Assembly: GCA_021845645.1 (NCBI GenBank) | Contig: JAJZVM010000091.1 | Location: 1-15,525 of the forward strand | Source of the DNA: Bacillota bacterium | GTDB lineage: Bacteria > Bacillota_E > JAJZYS01 > JAJYTV01 | Length of the DNA: 15,525 nucleotides | Direction: 5' to 3' | Shown here: positions 6,557-13,358 of the stretch, piece after piece | Position numbering within the stretch: position 1 is the stretch's first letter | Layout: the number at the start of each line of letters is the position of its first letter | The notes under the pieces: model-generated | What the model was told of the DNA's origin: nothing | The model's input: the letters and a program-made list of their open reading frames with translations, nothing else | Databases searched by the model: none | Program-made: the position numbers and the translations under genes

Positions 6557-7540
6557 TCACCGGCCCCCCTCGGTGTCGAGACTTTGCCCGTCGGTCGAGC
6601 CCGCCGTCAGACGTTGCCGCCGATACATCCCAAGCGCCATCAATACGAGCGCAACGGCAAATACCTTTGGACCGAGCTCGCTGGCGAAGTTGTTCCAGAT
6701 CGCGTAAAGGAGCAGCACCACCAGCGCTGCCGTCGGCAGCCACCGCCAGCCACCGAGCTGCGGTGTTTCAGAGCGTTCGCTGGCGAGCCAGACGAGGGCA
6801 CCTGTAAGAAGCACCATAGGCAGAAGGTCAAGGCCGTGACTGTGCCCGCTCAGGCTGCCTGAGTAGTAGCTGCCTCCCACGATGTCCCCCATGCAGAATC
6901 CGGTTGTAGGGTCGCAGTTCGCGTACGGATCGTAGACGCCAGGGTTGAAGTCGACCCAGGTGGCCCAGTTTAGACCAAGACTGGCACCCGCGACGGCCGC
7001 CCCGATGGTCGCAAGGCGCGCAGCCCCTGTCTGCCAGAGTCTTCTCGGGTCGAGAGCATGGGGCAAATCCCCGGGGCGAAGCGCCAGGACGAGCGAAACA
7101 ACGCCCGCGAGCCACAGGATGTAGGCGAGCGAGACTCCGCCCATGAGAAATGCTAGGGCGGCACTCAGGACGGCGGCAAGCAGCGGCACGACCGCTGTCC
7201 TCTGCTCGCCTGCAAGGCGGATCAACACCCCGGGCGCGAGTGTGCGCAACGCCCACGCCCCGTAGACGATCGCCCAAAGCAGCACCACGGCACCCTCGAC
7301 AATCTCACCGGAGTGGAAGGCATAAACAAGCGCCGCAAGGACGGTAAAGCCGCTAAGAACCATCTCCGTCGTCCGCGCAACCCCGGGGCTGGAGGACGGT
7401 CGGCCACCGAAGCGGGATAGGACGAGGAACGTCACGACACCGATTGCTGCCACGACAATGAAACCGATAAAGGCAAACTCGCTCAGCGCTAGCGATGCCA
7501 GAAAGCAAGCAGATGCCCCGAGCCAGCCTCGCGGCTGCAC
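6557..7540 (-). CDS. Polytopic membrane protein of unknown function
   Basis: The reading frame is open further upstream to 7699, but the first 53 codons there look non-coding (Arg/Gly/His-rich, no membrane segments). GTG 7540, preceded by GACGAGG, is the better start and gives 327 residues. There are about eight or nine hydrophobic helices, roughly at 8-40, 61-77, 84-100, 116-133, 136-154, 174-191, 237-253, 270-283 and 291-305. One hydrophilic loop (about 194-236) carries Cys209, Cys216 and a GHSHG motif (His233, His235), which may face outside and could hold a disulfide or a metal. The C-terminus is short and polar. I do not recognise the family. It sits upstream of the secreted protein gene and overlaps a small membrane ORF at its start. 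Confidence 0.65.
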   Translation of the reverse strand: MQPRGWLGASACFLASLALSEFAFIGFIVVAAIGVVTFLVLSRFGGRPSSSPGVARTTEMVLSGFTVLAALVYAFHSGEIVEGAVVLLWAIVYGAWALRTLAPGVLIRLAGEQRTAVVPLLAAVLSAALAFLMGGVSLAYILWLAGVVSLVLALRPGDLPHALDPRRLWQTGAARLATIGAAVAGASLGLNWATWVDFNPGVYDPYANCDPTTGFCMGDIVGGSYYSGSLSGHSHGLDLLPMVLLTGALVWLASERSETPQLGGWRWLPTAALVVLLLYAIWNNFASELGPKVFAVALVLMALGMYRRQRLTAGSTDGQSLDTEGGR

Positions 7541-7713
7541 TGCCTCGTCCAAGTCCCGGCCTCCCTTTGCACCTCTGACATGCCTGAGATCCCGGCCGCG
7601 CGTGACGCGAAGATGCTTGCTCCCCACCCCCAGATGGCCCATGCGGCCCCTGCCATGTAGCCACGAATGTACGCTCCGGCCAGCTCCCGTATAATCCATT
7701 CGACACCTTGCAT
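7489..7713 (-). CDS. Possible small membrane protein overlapping the next gene
   Basis: A 74-residue frame runs from ATG 7713 (or 81 residues from ATG 7734) on the reverse strand. The N-terminal half (MQGVEWIIRELAGAYIRGYM, then AGAAWAIWGWGASIFA) looks like an amphipathic helix followed by one membrane span and is more protein-like than the alternative frame there. GGTGATGG lies upstream of ATG 7713. Its last 50 or so bases overlap the start of the larger membrane gene in another frame, and its C-terminal tail (TRQCSREAGSGHLLAFWHR) looks non-native. It may be a coupled small protein. Alternatively, it may be the true N-terminus of the larger protein, separated by a frameshift around 7540-7580. 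Confidence 0.4.
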   Translation of the reverse strand: MQGVEWIIRELAGAYIRGYMAGAAWAIWGWGASIFASRAAGISGMSEVQREAGTWTRQCSREAGSGHLLAFWHR

Positions 7714-7867
7714 TAGTGAAAGGCCATCACCCATACAGGTGATATACCGTTGCGCACGGATGTCACCCGCTGGCGCGGGCTTAGCTCTTGCACTGGACCT
7801 GGCTCAACCGCGAACTCTGTTCCTGGCGACGTATTCCCGGCGGCATCGTCCCCTGCCTATTGCGTAA

Positions 7868-7896
7868 CGCTCACGGCTTCACGAAAGCCGTGAGCG
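7868..7896. repeat. Perfect 12-bp hairpin next to the permease relic
   Basis: CGCTCACGGCTT (7868-7879) and AAGCCGTGAGCG (7885-7896) are perfect reverse complements around the loop CACGA. No T-run follows on either strand, so it is a poor intrinsic terminator. It sits 32 bases before the point where similarity to the metal permease begins. It could be a REP-like element, a mobile-element end or a recombination site; nothing decides between these. Confidence 0.65.
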
Positions 7897-7928
7897 GACA
7901 TGGATGGCATGGAGCAGCGGGTGCAGGC

Positions 7929-8264
7929 GCGGCGGCGGGCAGCTAGTTCGGCCGCGGCCCCGCCAAGGCGCTGGGCATTGGAGTGGTCATCGGCCTCCTC
8001 AGCGTCTGGTTCTCGCTGGTCTTCGCGTACGACACCGGCATACCGGTCGGGTTCTGAGTCGCCGCCGTCACGGCCGTCTTCTACGGCCTCGGCAGGCTGT
8101 GGTCCCGGCTCCCGGAACTCGAGCGCCTGGAAGGAGCATCGACGGGACTCCAGCTGCCCCAGGCGTGGGCGGGCTCGGCGCAGGACAGGAGTTCGCTGCC
8201 GCGCGCAGAAGTTCCGCACGTCAACCTGCGAAGGCTGGCGCCCTACGATGTCGGCACACCCTGA
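7929..8264 (+). pseudogene. Broken duplicate of the 3' end of the metal ABC-3 permease
   Basis: Bases 7929-8117 align without gaps to 5352-5540 of the intact second permease, a constant offset of 2577, with about 14 to 15 mismatches (about 92 percent identity). In the permease frame it reads GS*FGRGPAKALGIGVVIG, then LLSVWFSLVFAYDTGIPVGF* and VAAVTAVFYGLGRLWSRL. The two stops come from TAC to TAG (7944-7946) and TTC to TGA (8055-8057). About half the remaining changes are silent and several others conservative (L/F, M/I, S/A). This suggests the copy diverged while functional, before it decayed. Upstream of 7928 the similarity ends abruptly, so about 70 percent of the gene is missing. Downstream the frame stays open to TGA 8262-8264 with an unrelated tail that may be its native C-terminus. 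It is a relic of a second metal-transport operon or a recombination scar. Confidence 0.85.
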
Positions 8265-8362
8265 CGGGTGAGGAGTGTTTGCGTTGCCTGCAGGGTGGCA
8301 CCTATCTGGTCGCAAGGGTCTTCTGCCACGTCCCCCACACCGGCCGCCAATTGCCGCGAGCC

Positions 8363-9319
8363 ATGTCTGAGCAGTGGCCGTCCCTGGAGCGCCTGTTGCG
8401 CGGCAAGGCGCCAGGACTCTCGCCATCCCTCGCCCACACCGCCTTGTGGCTCGCCGAGCACCTGCCCGAGGTTGCCTGGCGGACCGTCGACGAGATCGCC
8501 GCTGCGGCGCGCGTGAGTCCGGCGTCCGTCGTGCGTTGCCTGCAGCAGGTCGGCTTCGACGGCTACAACGGATTCAGGCGGACCGTCCAGCAGGGCCTGC
8601 CGGCCAGCGAGCTCGTCTGGGAGCTTACCCGCGACCATGCCCCGGTTACGGCGCAGGCATCGGTGGTCGGGCGGGTCATTCAGCAAGAGGTCGAAAACCT
8701 GGGCAGGCTGGAGCAGCTCGCCGGCCAGGACATGCAAGACCTGGCCCGAGATCTGGCGGCCAGCAGGACCAGCGTGTTCCTCGGCAGCATCACGTCGGCC
8801 CCTTTTGCGGCCCACGCGGCGACGGAACTGAACATTCTGCTGGGCAAGGTGCGGCACTTCGATCCCGCGACGGGCGAGGCGTGGCTTTTCGTGCGGGACG
8901 CCCAGCCGGACGACGTCGTCGTGGGTATCTGCTTTCCCCGCTACGCCGAGGCGACATTGAAGCTGCTCCGCGCGGTCAAGAACAAGGTCCGTGGCGTCTG
9001 GCTGCTCACCGACGAGATCGGCCCGCGCGACAGCGAGGACATAGGTCGCCTGGTGCGGCTGCCGGTCACTTCGCACGGCTCCTTCGGTTCCAAGGCCTCC
9101 CTTGTCGCGCTCGTCGAGATCCTGACGGAGCTGTTGGCCGACCTGGCGCCCGATCCGGTGCTGGGCAACGTGGACGAAGCGGATGAGATCTGGCGTGGAG
9201 CGAAGTTCCTGAACATGCACGCGGCCAAGCCGCCACACGGGACAGGTCGCCCGGCCGCCGGCGGTCGGAGCGGGCCTCGGGACCGCCGACCGCCACCCAA
9301 AGGTGATCGAGACTCATAG
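8363..9319 (+). CDS. RpiR/MurR-family transcriptional regulator (HTH plus SIS domain)
   Basis: The 318-residue protein has an N-terminal HTH_6 domain (about 5-80), with TVDEIAAAARVSPASVVRCL running into QQVGFDGYNGFR as the helix-turn-helix. A linker helix region follows, then a C-terminal SIS domain (about 120-265). The SIS loop expected to bind a phosphosugar is changed: the first loop is LGSITSAPFAAH, and the second is GICFPRYAEATLKLL where sugar-phosphate binders have SxSGxT. Such FPRY members occur in the family, and their ligand may not be a sugar phosphate. A charged tail (about 278-318, GRPAAGGRSGPRDRRPPPK) is extra. ATG 8363 fits the family's usual start, although its SD is weak; the frame is open upstream. 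It probably controls the peptide-catabolism genes that follow in the same direction. Confidence 0.88.
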   Translation: MSEQWPSLERLLRGKAPGLSPSLAHTALWLAEHLPEVAWRTVDEIAAAARVSPASVVRCLQQVGFDGYNGFRRTVQQGLPASELVWELTRDHAPVTAQASVVGRVIQQEVENLGRLEQLAGQDMQDLARDLAASRTSVFLGSITSAPFAAHAATELNILLGKVRHFDPATGEAWLFVRDAQPDDVVVGICFPRYAEATLKLLRAVKNKVRGVWLLTDEIGPRDSEDIGRLVRLPVTSHGSFGSKASLVALVEILTELLADLAPDPVLGNVDEADEIWRGAKFLNMHAAKPPHGTGRPAAGGRSGPRDRRPPPKGDRDS

Positions 9320-9659
9320 ACCCTCCAGCGGTCGTCCGGGTGCGACGCCTGCAGGGATTCGCAACCCCACTCCATCACCCGGACCAGAAAGACCCTGACG
9401 CCTGCAACACGCCGGCCCCAGGGCCTTTCTCCCCCGACCGGAGGCCCTCGCCATCGGGCACGGAAGCCGCACGCGGGCTAATGTCCCGCGGGCCCGCCTG
9501 ACCTCCACCCGCCTGAGAGACGCTGGAAAACCAGCCAAAAGAAACTTTCCTTTCACGCTTTGACGCAGAGAAGGATTATTCATCATACAGACGAATCGCT
9601 GTCCGTTAATACCACCGTTCGGTTACGCCGCCCCGATGCCAAGGGAGGACTCGGTTTTC
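9320..9659 (+). promoter_or_regulatory. Intergenic control region before the epimerase operon
   Basis: This 340-base gap contains AGGGCCT/AGGCCCT (9420-9426 and 9442-9448) and CGCGGG/CCCGCG (near 9474-9492) inverted repeats. Neither is followed by a T-run, so they are only possible 3' structures of the regulator mRNA. From about 9535 the sequence becomes AT-richer. TTGACG (9559-9564) with TCATAC (9583-9588, 18-base spacer) is a weak promoter candidate. GAAACTTTC (9541-9549), a 4-1-4 palindrome, lies just upstream and could be a regulator site. AAGGGAGG (9641-9648) is the ribosome site for the epimerase start at 9660. Confidence 0.4.
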
Positions 9660-10778
9660 ATGAAAGTAGTCGGCGTCGAGTTCATGCTTTGCGAGTTCCC
9701 GCTCAAGACCCCCTTTCGCATCGCCTACGCGCAGTGGGACAGGATGCCGTCCATCGTTGCCCGGGTGGTGACGGACAACGGCCTCGAAGGCCTCGGCGAA
9801 GGTGTGCCCGACCCCGAGGTGACCGGCGAAACGCCCGAGGGGACATTGGCGGTTCTCCTGGGCGAACTCGGTCCCGCACTCCTGGGTGCGGACCCGAGAG
9901 ACATCGAACCTGCCCTGCAGGCCTTCCGCCGCCGCGTCCGCGGTGTGCCCACCGCGGTTGCAACGCTCGAGATCGCTCTCAACGACCTGATCGGAAAGGC
10001 CTACGGGATTCCCGCCTATCGCCTCTATGGCGGCAAGACCACCGAACAGCTCGAGCTCTACCATGTCGTCAGCCTCGGCGCGCCGCAGGAGATGGCCGAG
10101 AGCGCGGCGGACGCCGTGGCGGGCGGATACCGTGGTCTCAAGCTCAAGCTGGGCCAGGGCAGCGTCGCCGACGAGGTGGCGCGCGTAGGGGCCATCCGTT
10201 CCGCGGTGGGTCCGGCAATCCCGCTCAAGATCGACGCCAACCAGGGTTGGGGCACACCGTCGGAGGCCGTACGGCGCATCCGCGCTTTGGAACGGTTCGA
10301 GCCGGTCTGGATCGAACAGCCCGTCAGCCAATGGGATATCGCGGGTCTGGCCGAGGTGCGGGCAAGGGTCGGCGTGCCGATCATGGCGGACGAGGCCTTG
10401 CACGACGCCCACGACCTCATGTCCATCATCCGCCTGCGGGCCGCGGATCTGATCAACGTGAAGCTCATGAAGTGCGGCGGCATGTCGCCGGCGCTTCAGC
10501 TCATCCACATCGCGGGGAGCGCGGGGCTTCAGGTCCAGATCGGCTCGATGGTCGAGTCCGGCATCGCCAGCATGGCTGGAGCCCATATCGCCGCTGCACG
10601 TCCGGAGGTGGTGTCCCTCGAAACATCAGGCCCCTTGCTCTTTGCCAAGGACGGCGTGGACTCACCGATCCGAGCCCCGCTGTTCCGCGTCTCGGAGACT
10701 CCTGGACTCGGGGTTGGTCTTGCCGCGGATTTCCCGTCGCTGGTCAGAAGGCGGGTGTCCGTAGGCGAGTTGGCATAA
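9660..10778 (+). CDS. Dipeptide-epimerase-like enolase-superfamily enzyme
   Basis: A 372-residue member of the muconate-lactonizing subgroup, resembling L-Ala-D/L-Glu and related dipeptide epimerases, which invert the alpha carbon of the C-terminal residue. The capping domain shows KTPFRIAYAQ and the hallmark TGET (55-58). In the barrel are the Lys pair KLK (K161, K163; K163 the likely base), metal ligands D192 (DANQGW), E219 (WIEQP) and D244 (ADEAL), the opposite base K268 (NVKLMKCGG), and GSMVESGI (295-302). The usual DxD that binds the dipeptide amino group just before the GPLL stretch reads E321-Thr-S323, so the substrate may differ. A role as N-acyl amino acid racemase is an alternative. 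The start at ATG 9660 is chosen for AAGGGAGG 11 bases upstream; ATG 9636 lies before that SD. It heads the transport and hydrolase operon. Confidence 0.82.
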   Translation: MKVVGVEFMLCEFPLKTPFRIAYAQWDRMPSIVARVVTDNGLEGLGEGVPDPEVTGETPEGTLAVLLGELGPALLGADPRDIEPALQAFRRRVRGVPTAVATLEIALNDLIGKAYGIPAYRLYGGKTTEQLELYHVVSLGAPQEMAESAADAVAGGYRGLKLKLGQGSVADEVARVGAIRSAVGPAIPLKIDANQGWGTPSEAVRRIRALERFEPVWIEQPVSQWDIAGLAEVRARVGVPIMADEALHDAHDLMSIIRLRAADLINVKLMKCGGMSPALQLIHIAGSAGLQVQIGSMVESGIASMAGAHIAAARPEVVSLETSGPLLFAKDGVDSPIRAPLFRVSETPGLGVGLAADFPSLVRRRVSVGELA

Positions 10779-10821
10779 CCCGGCGGCTTCAAACTATGTC
10801 GGAGGAAAGCGGGGGAACATC

Positions 10822-12408
10822 TTGGCCCTGAACAAGGCCCGCATTATCGGCGGGCTGGTGTCCGCGGCGATGCTGGCGGCTCTGGCTGCCGGGGCGACGA
10901 CAGCGTCCGCAGCCAGCGGTCCTCAGCGTGGTGGCACGCTGACGGTCGGCATCTCCCAGGAGACCAACAGCTTCGATGTCAACCAGACGATTTGGTCCGA
11001 GGGGCTTGAACTCAACTACCAGTCCCTGCTGACGCACAACTTCAAGTTCCAGTTCCAGCCCGCTCTGGCCACCAGCTGGAGCGAGTCGAAGAACGGGCTC
11101 GAGTGGACATTCCACCTGCGCAAGGGCGTGAAGTTCCAGGACGGCACCCCGTTCAACAGCTATGCGGTGAAACAGGACTTCCAGATCATGCTGAACCCGA
11201 AGTACCACTTCGCCGACGCGGCCTCCTACAACTTCATCGATCCGAACAAGATCCTCACGCCCAATCCCTACACCGTCACCTTTGTCCTCAAGGCGCCCTT
11301 CCCGGACATCCTGTTCGACATGGCGAACACCTACGGTGGGCTGCAGAGCCCGACCGCCTACCTCAAGTACGGGCCGATGGGCAACAACACCTATGGCACG
11401 CAGGTGGCGGTGGGCACCGGACCGTTCAAGCTCGTCCAGTGGGTTCCGCACGAGGAGTACGTGTTCCAGCGCTACGCAGGCTTCAACAGCGCTCCTCCCT
11501 ACCTCTCGAACCACGGCCCGGCGTACGTGAGCAAGGTAATCGTGAAGATCATCCCGGATGACGCCACCCGCCTGACGCAGCTGCAGACTGGCGGAATCGG
11601 CATTCTCGTAGACCTGCCGGCGGCGGACGCCAAGGTGGCGGCCCGCTTCCCCAACATCAAGGTGCTCACGGCGCCCGGCGACAACCTCGGTTTCCTCGGC
11701 TTCAACACCGAGGCGAAGCCGTTCAACAACGTCCTCGTACGCCAGGCGATCAACCACGCGATCGACCGTGTGGGGATCGTCAAGGCGCTGTTCGCCGGAA
11801 TGGCCACGCCCGCCTATGGCTACTTCCCGCCCACGACGCCTGGCTACTTCCAGGACAAGAAGGCCATGTCCTACAACGTGACGGAAGCCCGCCAGCTCCT
11901 GACCAAGGCCGGTTACCCGCACGGACTGCCAGGCACCTACACGCTCGCGACCAGCAACGACACGAACCTCACGCAGGTCGCCGAGGCAGTGCAGCCGATG
12001 CTGGCCAAGATCGGCATCCACACGCGGATCGAGACCTTCTCGACGGCGCGCTGGGTCGCCTACCTCAAGTCGGGCAAGCAGCAGCTCTTCGTCTACCACT
12101 ACGAATGGTGGGACCCGAACATCCTGCAGTGGTTCCTGCAGTCGAACCAGATGCCCTACCCCAACTACTTCATGTGGAAGGACGCCGCCACCGACCGGAT
12201 GATCAACGCCGCATACGCCGCGCCGAGCTGGAACGCCTACGTCCAGCGCTGGGACCAGCTCGCGCACTACCTGGTCGGCAAGGCCGTCTGGGCGCCGATC
12301 TACTACCCTGACCAGCTGCAGGCCGTCAACACGGCCTTGGTGCACGGCTACCGCATCCACCCGACCGACATCGTTCTGAACGACGTCTGGGTGAGTCAGA
12401 GCAAGTAG
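10822..12408 (+). CDS. ABC transporter substrate-binding protein, family 5 (peptide type)
   Basis: A 528-residue extracellular solute-binding protein of the DppA/OppA type. It has a signal peptide (1-30, MALNKARIIGGLVSAAMLAA onward, cleavage after ASA) but no lipobox Cys, unusual for a monoderm lipoprotein. Mature landmarks are GGTLTVGISQE, LATSWSESKNGLEWTFHLRK (the family signature), GVKFQDGTPFNSYAVK, GTGPFKLVQW and VRQAINHAIDR. The likely start is TTG 10822, with GGGGG at 10811-10815 six bases upstream. Binding specificity cannot be read, but neighbours (an epimerase and an amidohydrolase) suggest short peptides or acylated amino acids. The stop codon TAG (12406-12408) is part of the SD (AGGG) of the next gene. 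Confidence 0.92.
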   Translation: MALNKARIIGGLVSAAMLAALAAGATTASAASGPQRGGTLTVGISQETNSFDVNQTIWSEGLELNYQSLLTHNFKFQFQPALATSWSESKNGLEWTFHLRKGVKFQDGTPFNSYAVKQDFQIMLNPKYHFADAASYNFIDPNKILTPNPYTVTFVLKAPFPDILFDMANTYGGLQSPTAYLKYGPMGNNTYGTQVAVGTGPFKLVQWVPHEEYVFQRYAGFNSAPPYLSNHGPAYVSKVIVKIIPDDATRLTQLQTGGIGILVDLPAADAKVAARFPNIKVLTAPGDNLGFLGFNTEAKPFNNVLVRQAINHAIDRVGIVKALFAGMATPAYGYFPPTTPGYFQDKKAMSYNVTEARQLLTKAGYPHGLPGTYTLATSNDTNLTQVAEAVQPMLAKIGIHTRIETFSTARWVAYLKSGKQQLFVYHYEWWDPNILQWFLQSNQMPYPNYFMWKDAATDRMINAAYAAPSWNAYVQRWDQLAHYLVGKAVWAPIYYPDQLQAVNTALVHGYRIHPTDIVLNDVWVSQSK

Positions 12409-12418
12409 GGTCGATAAC

Positions 12419-13339
12419 ATGGCTGGGTTCGCCTTCCGCCGCGTACTCGTGCTCCTGCCCGAGTTGTTCGCCGTATCCCTGGGAGCGTTCCTGATCGTCC
12501 ACCTGGCGCCGGGCAATCCTGCCCTGCTCCTGGCTGGACTGCACCCCACGCCGTCGCTGATCGCCGCGATCACGCGCGAATGGGGCCTGAATCTCCCATT
12601 GCCCGAGCAGTACGTCAGGTTCCTCCTGCAGCTCTTCCACGGGAACCTCGGCTACTCGATGATGGAGCAAAGGCCCGTCGCGTCCCTGATCGCGTCCGCC
12701 CTGCCGGTGACCCTCACCATCGGCGGAGGGGGAACGGTTCTCGCGCTCCTGCTCGGGATCCCGCTCGGCGTCGCGGCCGGAAGGCGGACCGGTTCCTTTC
12801 TGGACCGCCTGATCGTCCTGATCACGAGCGTCACCGTCTCGGTGCCGCTCTTCTGGCTAGGCATCCTTCTCGTGCTCGCGTTCTCTGTCAGGCTGGGCTG
12901 GCTGCCCAGCGCAGGCTGGGGCTCGTTCCGACAGATGATCCTGCCCTGGCTTGCGCTCGGCATCAACGGGCTCGCCATCTTCGCGCGCATGATGCGCAAC
13001 CAGATCGCGGAGGTACTGGCCAACGACTATGTGCGAACGGCGCGGGCGAAGGGCGTCTCGTCCTCCGGCACCGTGTGGCGGCACGCCTTCCGCAACGCCG
13101 TGATACCCATCATCGCGCTGCTCGGCCTGCGCGTCGGCTACATCATCGCCGGATCGGTCGTGCTCGAGCTCGTGTTCCTGCTGCCCGGCATGGGCCAGTT
13201 GATGGTCCAAGCGATCCTGAACTCCGACTATACCGTCGTGCAGGGAACCATGCTGGTCCTCGGCATATCGGTGCTGCTTGCAAACTTCATTGCGGACCTC
13301 GCTTATGGTTGGGTCAATCCATCCATCCGTTACCAGTAG
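12419..13339 (+). CDS. Peptide ABC transporter permease, DppB/GsiC-like
   Basis: A 306-residue inner-membrane subunit of a peptide/nickel-type importer. The N-terminus (FRRVLVLLPELFAVSLGAFL) and HLAPGNPALLL are the DppB/OppB hallmark. GYSMMEQRPV is the usual periplasmic segment, and the EAA coupling motif lies at about 203-230 (DYVRTARAKGVSSSGTVWRH). Six membrane helices are visible, and the protein ends in the typical DLAYGWVNPSIRY tail. The start codon follows the binding-protein stop by 10 bases, with AGGG overlapping that stop. It pairs with the DppC-like subunit next. Confidence 0.94.
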   Translation: MAGFAFRRVLVLLPELFAVSLGAFLIVHLAPGNPALLLAGLHPTPSLIAAITREWGLNLPLPEQYVRFLLQLFHGNLGYSMMEQRPVASLIASALPVTLTIGGGGTVLALLLGIPLGVAAGRRTGSFLDRLIVLITSVTVSVPLFWLGILLVLAFSVRLGWLPSAGWGSFRQMILPWLALGINGLAIFARMMRNQIAEVLANDYVRTARAKGVSSSGTVWRHAFRNAVIPIIALLGLRVGYIIAGSVVLELVFLLPGMGQLMVQAILNSDYTVVQGTMLVLGISVLLANFIADLAYGWVNPSIRYQ

Positions 13340-13358
13340 CCATTAGGGGAGTAGTGCA

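Noticed and set aside
700..8057. TAG and TGA inside otherwise conserved frames (toxin codon 4 and the permease relic) as signs of stop-codon recoding
   Set aside because: TAG and TGA both serve as ordinary stops for intact genes here (for example at 3840-3842, 12406-12408 and 5568-5570), so these are simple nonsense changes.
8292..8334. AGGGTGGCACC followed by TGCCAC and CGTCCCCC, resembling the T-box antiterminator motif upstream of the RpiR gene
   Set aside because: No specifier stem, no terminator with a T-run, and the next gene is a regulator rather than an aminoacyl-tRNA or amino-acid gene. The upstream 300 bases are a permease relic. Chance similarity is more likely; a covariance-model search would decide.
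9420..9492. GC-rich hairpins after the RpiR gene as intrinsic terminators
   Set aside because: Neither AGGGCCT/AGGCCCT nor CGCGGG/CCCGCG is followed by a T-run, so termination there cannot be claimed.
10789..12573. Long open frame (about 594 codons) antisense to the peptide-binding protein gene
   Set aside because: It mirrors the codon structure of a clear family-5 binding protein and yields an Arg/Val/Gly-rich product with no recognisable domain, as expected for antisense frames in high-GC DNA. The same holds for the antisense frames over 2002-4695 and 8243-9238.
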